Assembly: GCA_046233135.1 (NCBI GenBank)
Contig: JBJXHN010000003.1
Location: forward strand, 744,001-808,000
DNA: 64,000 bases
Reading direction: 5' to 3'
Origin: JBJXHN01 sp046233135
Lineage (GTDB): Bacteria > Pseudomonadota > Alphaproteobacteria > Rhodospirillales > Rhodospirillaceae
Shown one piece after another: positions 32,432 through 40,432 of this stretch. Numbering within the stretch: the stretch's first letter is position 1; every line of letters begins with the position of its first letter. Below the pieces are notes generated by a model that ran no database searches, was not told the DNA's origin, and saw only the letters and a list, made by a program, of their open reading frames with translations. The position numbers and the translations under genes were made by a program.

Positions 32432-33625
32432 ATGACGCGCGAAACCGCCGGAAAGGGCGGATCGGTGACGATCAAGGACATCGCCCAGGCGCTGGGGGTT
32501 TCCCATGCCACGGTATCGCGGGGTTTGAGCGATTCCCCCCTGATCAGCCAGGCGACCAAGGACAGGATTCGCGCCATGGCCGCCGAGATGGGCTATGTGC
32601 CCGACACGGCGGCCCGGGTGATGCGCGGGCGCGCGTCCAATCTGGTGGGATTCATCCTGCCCGACGTGCAGAACCACTTCTACAGCGCCATGGCCAAGGT
32701 CCTGGCCGAAGAGGTTTCGGCCGCGGGTTTACAGCTGGTGCTGGCGATTTCCAGCGACGATCCGCGGCAGGAGCTGCGCCATGTCCAGGAACTGCGCCGG
32801 GCGCGGGCGCGGGGGATCGTCATCACGCCGGTGGCGGCGATGCTGCCCGACACCGTCGCCCTGCTGCGCGAGCTGCGGGTCGTCCAGCTGGTGCGTTCCC
32901 ACCCCGATGTGACGGCCGACGTGGTCGCCGCCCGGGATGCGGAGGCCACACGCCTGTCCACCGAACACCTGCTGTCCCTGGGCCACCGGCGCATTGCCTA
33001 TCTCGGCGGCGGGGCGGAAACCATGAGCACCGGGACCCATCGTCTGGAGGGCTATCGCCAAGCCATGGCCGGTGTGGCAGACGCGGTCCCCGCCTGCAGG
33101 CTCGTCCCGCCCCACCCGGAGAACGGCTACCGGGCGTCCATGGACCTTCTGCGCGCCAATCCCGCCCCCACCGGCCTGGTCATCGGCAGTTCCCAGCTGG
33201 CGCTGGGGGTGTTGCGGGCGGTCCATGAACTGGGGCTGCGCGTGCCCGACGATCTGTCGCTGGTCAGCTACGACGACCCGGACTGGCACCGGCTGTGGGG
33301 ACCAGGCATCAGCACCATCACCCTGCCGATCCGCGAGATGGCCCATTTCGCCGCCCGCCGGATCTGCCTGCCCGATGCCCCTCCGGCCGATACCGGGTCC
33401 CCGGACATCGCCGGGGTCGTGACAGAGCGGCTGGAGCGCGGAAACGCCTATTCCTTCCCCGTCCGTCTGGATGTCCGGGGCAGTTGCAAGGCTGTTGGCC
33501 CGGCGCCCGCCGTCGAACGGGCACCGGGAGGGAGGGGGACGACGTCCAAACCCGACGCAAGCGGCCGACCGCCCGCCGGGCGAAGCCCGTCCCATCGGAG
33601 GTGTTCGCGAAGCGAACTGCCGTGA
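32432..33625 (+). CDS. LacI-family transcriptional regulator with extended C-terminus
   Basis: A 397-residue regulator. The N-terminal LacI HTH is VTIKDIAQALGVSHATVSRG (about 12-31), followed by the hinge and a periplasmic-binding-like domain with IGSSQLALGVLRA and a D-x-W/S block VSYDDPDWHR. The family usually ends near residue 340-350; here about 50 extra Pro/Arg/Gly-rich residues follow (from GSCKAVG to SELP) with no domain character. Start ATG at 32432 is preferred over the earlier TTG because of GGAG nine bases upstream. It is divergent from the tct-panE-tarD unit and its likely controller. Confidence 0.9.
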   Translation: MTRETAGKGGSVTIKDIAQALGVSHATVSRGLSDSPLISQATKDRIRAMAAEMGYVPDTAARVMRGRASNLVGFILPDVQNHFYSAMAKVLAEEVSAAGLQLVLAISSDDPRQELRHVQELRRARARGIVITPVAAMLPDTVALLRELRVVQLVRSHPDVTADVVAARDAEATRLSTEHLLSLGHRRIAYLGGGAETMSTGTHRLEGYRQAMAGVADAVPACRLVPPHPENGYRASMDLLRANPAPTGLVIGSSQLALGVLRAVHELGLRVPDDLSLVSYDDPDWHRLWGPGISTITLPIREMAHFAARRICLPDAPPADTGSPDIAGVVTERLERGNAYSFPVRLDVRGSCKAVGPAPAVERAPGGRGTTSKPDASGRPPAGRSPSHRRCSRSELP

Positions 33626-33654
33626 GATAGAAATGATGGCGCCGAAACCGGGCC

Positions 33655-34827
33655 TTAAACCCCGGCCGCCAGCACCGTGTCGAGATGGCCGACCGCTTCG
33701 TCCAGTTCTTCGCGGGTGACCACCAGCGGCGGCAGGAAGCGCACCACGTTGTCCCCCGCCGGCACGGTCAGCAGGCCACGTTCGAACAGCTTGCCGACCA
33801 CGGCGATGTTGGGGGCGGTGGTCTTGACGCCGACCATCAGGCCCTGGCCGCGAATGGCCGTGATGGCTCCGGCATGGCGGGTGGCCACGCCATCCAGCAG
33901 GCCGCGCAGATACAGGCCCTTCTCCACCACCTCGGGCAGGAAACCGGGCAGCAGCAGTTCGTCCAGCACCGCATCCACCAGAGCCATGCCCAGGGGGTTG
34001 CCGCCGAAGGTTGACGCATGGCTGCCCGCCGTCATCGGCCCGCAGGCCCGGTCCGTGGCCAGCACGGCACCAACCGGAAAGCCGCCGCCCAGGCCCTTGG
34101 CGGTGGACATGACATCGGGCGTCACATCGGTGTGCTGATGGGCGAACAGACGGCCGGTCCGGCCCATGCCCGTCTGCACCTCGTCAAACATCAGCAGCAG
34201 GCCGTAGCGGTCGGCCAGCGCCCGCAGGCCCGGCAGATAGTCCGGGTCCGGCGCCACCAGACCGCCTTCCCCTTGCAGGGGTTCCACCAGGATGGCGGCG
34301 GTTTCCGGACCGATGGCCGCTTCCATGGTCGCCAGATCGTTATAGGGAACATGGTCGAAACCCTGAACCACCGGGCCGAAGCCTTCCAGGTAGCGGGGCT
34401 GGCCGCCGGCCGCCAGGGTCGCGAGCGTCCGGCCGTGGAAGGCGTTGACGGCACAAATGATGCGGAACCGTTCCGGATGACCGCCGGCATACTGGAAGCG
34501 CCGGGCCATCTTGATGGCGCCTTCGTTCGCCTCTGCCCCCGAGTTGCAGAAGAAGATCTTGTCGGCGAAGGTCGCCGCCGCCAGCCGCCCGGCCACCTTT
34601 TCCTGCCCGGCGATCTTGTACAGGTTGGACACATGCCACAGCCGGTCGCCCTGTTCCTGCAACGCCCGGGTCAGGCGGGGATGGCAATGGCCCAGGGCAT
34701 TGACCGCGATCCCGGCGGCGAAGTCGAGGAACCGGCGCCCGTCGGTGGCATAGAGCCAGGCCCCCTCCCCCCGCTCGAAGGTAACGTCCAGGCGGTTATA
34801 GGTGGGCATCACGGAAGACGTCGGCAT
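33655..34827 (-). CDS. argD: Acetylornithine/succinyldiaminopimelate aminotransferase family (ArgD)
   Basis: PLP-dependent class III aminotransferase of 390 residues, the usual ArgD length. The Schiff-base lysine is K244 in STAKGLGGGFPVGA; other landmarks are NSGAEANEGAIKMAR, VEPLQGEGG and FDEVQTGMGRTG. It transfers an amino group between N-acetylornithine and 2-oxoglutarate in arginine synthesis; related enzymes use 4-aminobutyrate or ornithine. No other arg gene is nearby. ATG at 34827 has GGAG eight bases upstream. It stands alone between the lacI gene and the TRAP operon. Confidence 0.9.
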   Translation of the reverse strand: MPTSSVMPTYNRLDVTFERGEGAWLYATDGRRFLDFAAGIAVNALGHCHPRLTRALQEQGDRLWHVSNLYKIAGQEKVAGRLAAATFADKIFFCNSGAEANEGAIKMARRFQYAGGHPERFRIICAVNAFHGRTLATLAAGGQPRYLEGFGPVVQGFDHVPYNDLATMEAAIGPETAAILVEPLQGEGGLVAPDPDYLPGLRALADRYGLLLMFDEVQTGMGRTGRLFAHQHTDVTPDVMSTAKGLGGGFPVGAVLATDRACGPMTAGSHASTFGGNPLGMALVDAVLDELLLPGFLPEVVEKGLYLRGLLDGVATRHAGAITAIRGQGLMVGVKTTAPNIAVVGKLFERGLLTVPAGDNVVRFLPPLVVTREELDEAVGHLDTVLAAGV

Positions 34828-34906
34828 CGCGGGGACTCCAATGGCGATCTGGGGAAAAAAGCGATACCAGGGTCTCCGCCGTCACTCCAGACTTATCGTG
34901 GAAACC

Positions 34907-34936
34907 GGCATGCGGCAGGTTTCCCCGCCGCATGCC
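34907..34936 (-). terminator. Hairpin after dctP
   Basis: Perfect 10-bp arms GGCATGCGGC and GCCGCATGCC around a 10-base loop lie 13 bases past the dctP stop codon, at the end of the seven-gene leftward operon. No U-tract follows on the minus strand. Confidence 0.45.
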
Positions 34937-34949
34937 TGCAGCCGGCGGA

Positions 34950-35981
34950 TCAGTTCGCCGCCAGCGCCGCGCGGAAGGCCTTCAGGACCTGCGTCCCCGG
35001 CTTGCCGCTGGCGTCCATCTGCGCGGCCCACTCATCGCCAACCGTGGCCATTGTCGCTTCCAGCGCCGCCATGTCGGCCTCGGGCAGGGATATGAAGCGC
35101 ACGCCGGCCTCTTCGGCGGCCTTGGTGTCGGACGCCGAGGTGGCGTCGGCTTCCCCACAGGCGCTTTGTGTCGCCGCCTCGCCGGCGTCGGTCAGGGCCT
35201 TCTGCACGTCGGCCGGCAGACTGTCGAATTTCGCCTGGCTGATCATGTAGGTGGCCACGAACGAGCCGAAGTTGGTCCCCCGGGTCGCCGTCTTCAGGTG
35301 CGGCGCCAGGTCATAGGACTTGATCGAGCCGATGGGAAAGGCGATGGCATCGACGATGCCGCGCGACAGCGCCTCGCGGGTTTCCGGAGCGGGGATCGAC
35401 ACCGGCACCGCATCCAGCTTGGTCAGGGCAAGCTGCTTGGCCGACCCGGTGGCGCGCACCTTCTGACCCTTCAGGCTGGCCAGATCGGTGATCTCCTTGG
35501 CGGAAAAGACCTGATAGGGCGGCAGCACCAGGGTCCCCAGCGCACGCACGCCCTGGGGGGCGTATTCGGCCTGATCCAGGACGCCGCCCGGCTTGGCGAT
35601 TTCCCAGAAGGCGCGGGTGCCTTCGCAGGCGTCGGAGAAGGCTTCGGGCAGTTCCCCCACCGAGCTGAGGGGCAGTTTGTCCGACACATAGGACGCGCCC
35701 ACATAGGCGATATCGGCCACACCGGATTCCACCAGCGCCAGCATGTCCTTGGACTTGCCCAGCTGCTGCGCGGGGAAATGTTCAAAGGTCACCGATCCGC
35801 CCGTCGCCTCGGTGGTCTGCTCCATGATCGGTCGGAGCAGGCTTTCGGTGATGTAGTGGCCCACAGGCAGGCTGTCGGCGGCGCGCAGGGAAATGTCCTC
35901 GGCCTGCGCAGCGCCGGTCGTTGCGCCGATGGCGAGGATCAGGGAAAGGGCAGTCAACAGGGTCCCACGTACGCTTTTCAT
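34950..35981 (-). CDS. TRAP transporter substrate-binding protein (DctP family)
   Basis: Periplasmic receptor of a TRAP dicarboxylate transporter, 343 residues with a Sec signal (MKSVRGTLLTALSLILAIGA, cleavage after GAAQA). The DctP-type arginine region and conserved middle (QKVRATGSAKQLALTKLDAV) are present. The ATG at 35981 has GGAGGA upstream. It is the last gene of the operon after the permease genes, an order seen for solute receptors that need extra expression. The substrate is probably a dicarboxylate handled by the adjacent CoA-dependent enzymes; this is inference. Confidence 0.9.
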   Translation of the reverse strand: MKSVRGTLLTALSLILAIGATTGAAQAEDISLRAADSLPVGHYITESLLRPIMEQTTEATGGSVTFEHFPAQQLGKSKDMLALVESGVADIAYVGASYVSDKLPLSSVGELPEAFSDACEGTRAFWEIAKPGGVLDQAEYAPQGVRALGTLVLPPYQVFSAKEITDLASLKGQKVRATGSAKQLALTKLDAVPVSIPAPETREALSRGIVDAIAFPIGSIKSYDLAPHLKTATRGTNFGSFVATYMISQAKFDSLPADVQKALTDAGEAATQSACGEADATSASDTKAAEEAGVRFISLPEADMAALEATMATVGDEWAAQMDASGKPGTQVLKAFRAALAAN

Positions 35982-36037
35982 TGGGGTGCTCCTCCGTGTT
36001 CGTTGCTTGTTCGTTGCTTGGTTCTTGTCTGCGCGGA

Positions 36038-37324
36038 CTACCGCATCGTTGACGGCAGCCACAGGGTAAGGACGGGAAAGGCGGCGAGAATGGCGATGAC
36101 GATCAAATGCGCCCACACGTGGGGCCGCACCCCCCGGAACAGCTCACCCAGGGGTCTTCGTGTGTAGCGGGCGACGACGAAGACGTTCATGCCCAGCGGC
36201 GGCGTGACCATGCCCACTTCGGCGGTGACCACCACCAGGACGCCGAACCAGATGGGATCGAACCCCAGCTGCAGGACCAGCGGCAGAACCACCGGCACGG
36301 TCAGGATCAGAATGGCGATCTGGTCCATGAAGAACCCCAGGATCAGATAGCCGAGCAGGATCACCGCGATGATCACCCAGCGCGACACCTCCATCCCGCC
36401 GACCATCGAGGTGATCTCGACCGTCACCCGCGACAGGGTGAAGAAGTAGCCGAAGATATGCGCCCCCATGATGATGAACAGCACCATGCAGGTGGTCCGC
36501 GCCGCCGAGCGCAAGGCCCGCCAGGCGGTGCGCAGGCTCAGCTGCCGCTCCCATGCGGCGATCAGCAGCGCGGCAAAAGCGCCCAGGCCCGACGCCTCGG
36601 TCGGCGTGGCGATGCCCGAATAGATCGTCCCGCTGACCGCCAGGAACAGCACCACCACCGGCCCCACGCGCTTCAGCGAGGCCACCTTCTCCATCAGCGT
36701 ATAGGAGCGCCCCTTCGGGGCCGCCGCCGGATCGCGCCAGACCAGAAAGGCGACGGTCAGCAGAATGGTCGCCGTCACCATCAGGCCCGGAATAACCCCG
36801 CCGATCAGCAGGGATCCAATTGGAATGTCGGCGATGATGCCGTAGAGAATGAGCGCGATGGACGGCGGGATCAGCATCGCCAGCGTGCCGGAAATGGCGA
36901 CCACTCCGCAGGCCAGCTTGGGTTCGTATCCTTCCTTCAGCATCGCCGGGATGGAAGTGGAGGCCAGGGTGGCGGCAGCGGCCGTGGACGAGCCGGAAAT
37001 CGCGCCGAATCCCGCCCCGGCCAGGGCCGTGGCCATGGCCACTCCGCCCCGCAGCCGGCCGACCCAGATAGTGGCCGCCCGGAACAGGTCGTTGGCGGCC
37101 CCGGAGACGATGACGAACTCGGCCATCAGGATGAACATCGGGATGGTGATGATTTCGTAGTCGCTGGCCGTCGACAGCGGGGCGGTTTTCAGGATCCCCT
37201 GCAGGATCGGCCAGCCACCGACCATGTAAAGGCCGACCGCACCGGACACCGCCATGGCCAGGGCCACGGGAAGCCCGCTGACCAGCAGGACGACGAGAAG
37301 CAGCAAGGCAGTGGTGACGGTCAT
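36038..37324 (-). CDS. TRAP transporter large permease (DctM family)
   Basis: Large membrane subunit of the TRAP transporter, 428 residues with about 12 helices. Typical sequence is PMFILMAEFVIVSGAANDLF, FGAISGSSTAAAATLASTSI and LILYGIIADIPIGSLLIGG. It uses a sodium gradient to import ligand brought by DctP. The start overlaps the end of the small permease gene by four bases, so translation is coupled. Confidence 0.93.
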   Translation of the reverse strand: MTVTTALLLLVVLLVSGLPVALAMAVSGAVGLYMVGGWPILQGILKTAPLSTASDYEIITIPMFILMAEFVIVSGAANDLFRAATIWVGRLRGGVAMATALAGAGFGAISGSSTAAAATLASTSIPAMLKEGYEPKLACGVVAISGTLAMLIPPSIALILYGIIADIPIGSLLIGGVIPGLMVTATILLTVAFLVWRDPAAAPKGRSYTLMEKVASLKRVGPVVVLFLAVSGTIYSGIATPTEASGLGAFAALLIAAWERQLSLRTAWRALRSAARTTCMVLFIIMGAHIFGYFFTLSRVTVEITSMVGGMEVSRWVIIAVILLGYLILGFFMDQIAILILTVPVVLPLVLQLGFDPIWFGVLVVVTAEVGMVTPPLGMNVFVVARYTRRPLGELFRGVRPHVWAHLIVIAILAAFPVLTLWLPSTMR

Positions 37325-37908
37325 TCTCCGTGCTCCCCGGCGTGGGCCGTTGTTATCGGCGGCGGCGGCAGCTCAACCAGATCCCGCCCGGTCGCCGCCG
37401 AGGCGCCATGTCCCAGCACGCGATAGACACAGCGCAGGGTCAGCACGGTCATGCCCAGCGCCAGTACCGCATGGGCCACCCAGGTGGGCAACGGGATCAG
37501 CGCGGCTATGCGATTGTCCGAGCGGAAGGTATCGACCGCCTCGCCCCATTCCAGCCAAGCGATCGCCCCCATCAGCGCTGCCGAGGCCGCATACCCGAGG
37601 ACCTGGCCCCCATGGCGGACACGCATCGGCGTCAGCGGCAGGAAGATGTCCAGCGCGATATGACCGTGGTGGTGCAGCGTGTCGGAAAGGGCGAAAAACA
37701 CGACGATACCCACCAGATACAGCCCGATCAGGTCATAGGACCACACCAGCGGTGCATCGAAGGCATAGCGCATCACCACATCCAGCACGACAATCAGCAT
37801 GATCGCCGCCATGGCCAGGACCGACAGGGCGATCAGCCCGGTTTCCACCCGGGCCAGACACCCCGACAGCGCATTGGCCGGCTTCTGGTCTTCGGTCGAT
37901 GTTTCCAT
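37321..37908 (-). CDS. TRAP transporter small permease (DctQ family)
   Basis: Small four-helix membrane subunit, 195 residues, with GLIALSVLAMAAIMLIVVLD and VLDVVMRYAFD, the DctQ signature in the second helix. It bridges receptor and large permease. AAGGAG precedes ATG at 37908. The gene lies 12 bases after the CitE-like gene and overlaps dctM by four bases. Confidence 0.9.
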   Translation of the reverse strand: METSTEDQKPANALSGCLARVETGLIALSVLAMAAIMLIVVLDVVMRYAFDAPLVWSYDLIGLYLVGIVVFFALSDTLHHHGHIALDIFLPLTPMRVRHGGQVLGYAASAALMGAIAWLEWGEAVDTFRSDNRIAALIPLPTWVAHAVLALGMTVLTLRCVYRVLGHGASAATGRDLVELPPPPITTAHAGEHGE

Positions 37909-37920
37909 GACATCGCTCCT

Positions 37921-38793
37921 TTATCCCCGGGGTTCGGCGGCGGCGATGATGGCCCGCGCGGCCCGTTCATGGGGCTTGTCAACCATCTTGCCGTCGATCC
38001 GCACCACCCCGGCCGCCGGGTCGGCGGCAAAGGCATCCAGCACCTTGCGCGCCCAGGCCAGATCGCTCTCGGACGGTGTGAAGGCCGCGTTGACCGGGGC
38101 GACATGCTTGGGATGGATCACCGCCTTGGCCCCGAATCCGTCCCGCCGCGCCGCGGCCGCTTCGGCCTTCACCACCGACAGGTCATCCAGCACCGCGCAG
38201 ATGGTATCCACCGCCACCACCTCGGCGGCGGCCGCCCCGGCCAGGCACAGGTTGCGCGCCAGACGGAAGGGTTCGTGGAAGCCCACCGCCGCGCCGTTCT
38301 CCCGCGCCCCCAGCGATGCGGCAAGATCCTCGCCGCCCCACATCATGCCCCACAGCCGCTTGTCGACCCCCCGATAGGCCCCCAGCGAGAACAGAGAGGC
38401 CGCCGTTTCCGTCACGATGGCCAGAATCCGCGTCGGTCCGGCGCCGGACATCACCTCGAACGCCGCCAGATAGTGGGAGAGCCGGCGCAGGGTGTCCGGC
38501 CCGTCGCACTTCGGCAGAACGATGCCGTCGGGCCGGTGCGGCATCACGGCGGCCAGATCGGCCAGGGTCATTGCCCCGTCGGGGGCCGCATCCAGGGCGT
38601 TGATCCGCACGAACAGGGCCGGCCCTCGGCGCGGCGCATCGAGCATGCGCGCCACCATCGCCCGGGCGGTGTCCTTTTCGGCCAGGGCCACGGAGTCCTC
38701 CAGGTCGAGGATCAGGGCATCGGCCTCCCCGGCCACGGCCTTTTCGAATTTCCGGTCGCTGTCGCCGGGAACGAACAGAAAGCTCCGCATCAT
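37921..38793 (-). CDS. CitE-like (HpcH/HpaI) beta-hydroxyacyl-CoA lyase
   Basis: A 290-residue aldolase-fold protein of the citrate lyase beta/malyl-CoA lyase family. It opens MRSFLFVPGDSDRKFEKA, has the metal-binding DALILDLEDSV and the substrate-loop RINALD, then VTETAASLFSLG and GGEDLAASLG. Family members cleave malyl-, methylmalyl- or citramalyl-CoA to acetyl- or propionyl-CoA plus glyoxylate or pyruvate. AAGGAG lies just ahead of two adjacent ATGs (38793 and 38790); the first overlaps the MaoC stop by four bases. It would be the final carbon-carbon cleavage step of the operon pathway. Confidence 0.9.
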   Translation of the reverse strand: MMRSFLFVPGDSDRKFEKAVAGEADALILDLEDSVALAEKDTARAMVARMLDAPRRGPALFVRINALDAAPDGAMTLADLAAVMPHRPDGIVLPKCDGPDTLRRLSHYLAAFEVMSGAGPTRILAIVTETAASLFSLGAYRGVDKRLWGMMWGGEDLAASLGARENGAAVGFHEPFRLARNLCLAGAAAAEVVAVDTICAVLDDLSVVKAEAAAARRDGFGAKAVIHPKHVAPVNAAFTPSESDLAWARKVLDAFAADPAAGVVRIDGKMVDKPHERAARAIIAAAEPRG

Positions 38794-39251
38794 GCCGCTC
38801 CTTCGGGACGCTTTTTCATCAGCGCCACCCGCTTGCAGCGGGCGACCAGGGTGTCGTCCTGCTTGAAGCACAGATGTTCGAATTCGATCAGGCCCTGGGT
38901 CGGCCGGGATTTGCTTTCCCGCTTCGACAGCACCCGTGTTTCGGCGCGCAGGGTATCGCCATGGAACACCGGGGCGGGGAAGGTCACTTCGGAAAAGCCG
39001 AGATTGCCGACGGTGGTGCCCAGCGTGGTGTCCTGCACCGAAAGCCCCACCATGATCGCGAAGGTGAACATCGAATTGAACAGCCGCTGGCCCCATTCGG
39101 TGCCTTCGGAAAAATGCGCGTCGATATGCAGCGGCTGGGGATTCATGGACATCAGGCTGAACATCGTGTTGTCCGCCTCGGTCACCGTTCTGGTCAGTTC
39201 GTGCCGGAACGTCTGGTCCACCGTGAATTCTTCGAAATACAAGCCGGCCAT
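38790..39251 (-). CDS. MaoC-like (hotdog-fold) enoyl-CoA hydratase
   Basis: A 153-residue single-hotdog hydratase. The family motif is MSMNPQPLHIDAHFSEGTEWG, where the Asp/His pair (D44 and H49-like region) does catalysis, followed by NSMFTFAIMVGLSVQDT. Such proteins hydrate mesaconyl-, itaconyl- or crotonyl-type CoA esters. Its position between an acyl-CoA dehydrogenase and a CitE-like lyase suits hydration of the enoyl-CoA made by the former. GAGGAG precedes ATG at 39251. It is shorter than the two-hotdog mesaconyl-CoA hydratases, which may use two copies fused. Confidence 0.88.
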   Translation of the reverse strand: MAGLYFEEFTVDQTFRHELTRTVTEADNTMFSLMSMNPQPLHIDAHFSEGTEWGQRLFNSMFTFAIMVGLSVQDTTLGTTVGNLGFSEVTFPAPVFHGDTLRAETRVLSKRESKSRPTQGLIEFEHLCFKQDDTLVARCKRVALMKKRPEGAA

Positions 39252-39261
39252 GAATGGCTCC

Positions 39262-40428
39262 TCAATAGGATTTGGGCAGCCCCAACACCTTTTCGGCGAT
39301 GAAGCACAGGGCCAGTTGGGGGGAAACGGGGGCGATGCGCGGGATCAGGCTTTCGCGCAAATACCGCTCCACGTGATATTCCTTGGCGTAGCCGAAGCCG
39401 CCGTGGGTCATGATCGCCTGCTGGCAGGCATTGAACCCCGCCTCGCCGGCCAGATACTTCGCCGTGTTGGCCGACGCGCCGCAGGGCAGGCCGCTGTCGT
39501 ATTCCCAGGCCGCCTTCATGGTCATCATCCAGGCCGCTTCCAGCTGGGCGTGGCAGATCGCCAGCGGATGCTGGATGCCCTGGTTCTGGCCGATGGGGCG
39601 GTTGAACACCCGCCGGTCCCGGGCATAGTCGGTGGCCTTGCGCAGGGCGGCGAACCCCAGGCCGACGGCTTCGGACGCGATCAGGATCCGTTCCGGGTTC
39701 ATGCCTTCCAGAATGTACTGGAAGCCCTTGCCTTCCTCGCCGATGCGGTCGGCTTCCGGAACCTCGAAGTCTTCGAAGAACAGCTCGCAGGAATCCACGG
39801 CCTTGCGGCCCATCTTCTCGATCTCGCTGATCTGCACGCGGGTGCGGTCCAGGGGGGTGTAGAACAGCGACAGCCCGTGGGTCGATTTGGTGACCTCGTC
39901 CAGCGGCGTGGTGCGGGCGAGCAGCAGCACGTTGTCCGCTTCCATCGCTGTCGAGATCCACACCTTCTGGCCATTGACCACATAGCGGTCGCCGCGCTTT
40001 TCGGCGCGCACCTTCAGCTGGGTGGTGTTCAGACCGGTGTTGGGTTCGGTCACCGCGAAGCAGGCCTTGGCCCGCCCTTCGGCCATCGGCCGGATCATCC
40101 GTTCCTTCTGCTCTTCGGTGCCGAAGACGGCCACCGGGTTCAGGCCGAAGATATTGATATGCACCGACGATGCCCCGGACAGGCCGGCGCCGGATTCGGC
40201 GATGGTGCGCATCATCACCGCCGCCTCGGTCACGCCCAGACCGGCGCCGCCGTTGGCCTCGGCCGTGCAGATCCCCAGCCAGCCCTCGGCGGCCAGGGTG
40301 TCGTAGAAGTCGAAGGGAAAGCCGCCTTCCTTGTCCCGCTTCATCCAGTACTCGTCATCGAACCCGGCGCAGATCCGTTGGATGGCATCCTGGATCGCCT
40401 GCTGGTCGTCCGTCAGGGCAAAGTTCAT
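39262..40428 (-). CDS. Acyl-CoA dehydrogenase
   Basis: FAD-dependent acyl-CoA dehydrogenase of 388 residues. Typical motifs are CFAVTEPNTGLNTTQLKVRA (FAD/acyl contact), YVVNGQKVWISTAME, and THGGFGYAKEYHVERYLRE. At the C-terminus the usual catalytic-base segment (IYEGT type) reads RIAPVSPQLALCFIAEKV, so the canonical glutamate is not in that place. The same variant is common in TRAP-associated clusters, and the base may lie elsewhere. It would oxidise a saturated (di)acyl-CoA to the enoyl-CoA. The gene is four bases from the CoA-transferase gene. Confidence 0.88.
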   Translation of the reverse strand: MNFALTDDQQAIQDAIQRICAGFDDEYWMKRDKEGGFPFDFYDTLAAEGWLGICTAEANGGAGLGVTEAAVMMRTIAESGAGLSGASSVHINIFGLNPVAVFGTEEQKERMIRPMAEGRAKACFAVTEPNTGLNTTQLKVRAEKRGDRYVVNGQKVWISTAMEADNVLLLARTTPLDEVTKSTHGLSLFYTPLDRTRVQISEIEKMGRKAVDSCELFFEDFEVPEADRIGEEGKGFQYILEGMNPERILIASEAVGLGFAALRKATDYARDRRVFNRPIGQNQGIQHPLAICHAQLEAAWMMTMKAAWEYDSGLPCGASANTAKYLAGEAGFNACQQAIMTHGGFGYAKEYHVERYLRESLIPRIAPVSPQLALCFIAEKVLGLPKSY

Positions 40429-40432
40429 TTGA

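Noticed and set aside
33626..33654. Terminator between lacI and argD
   Set aside because: The gap is only 29 bases with an imperfect GC-rich repeat; not strong enough to list.
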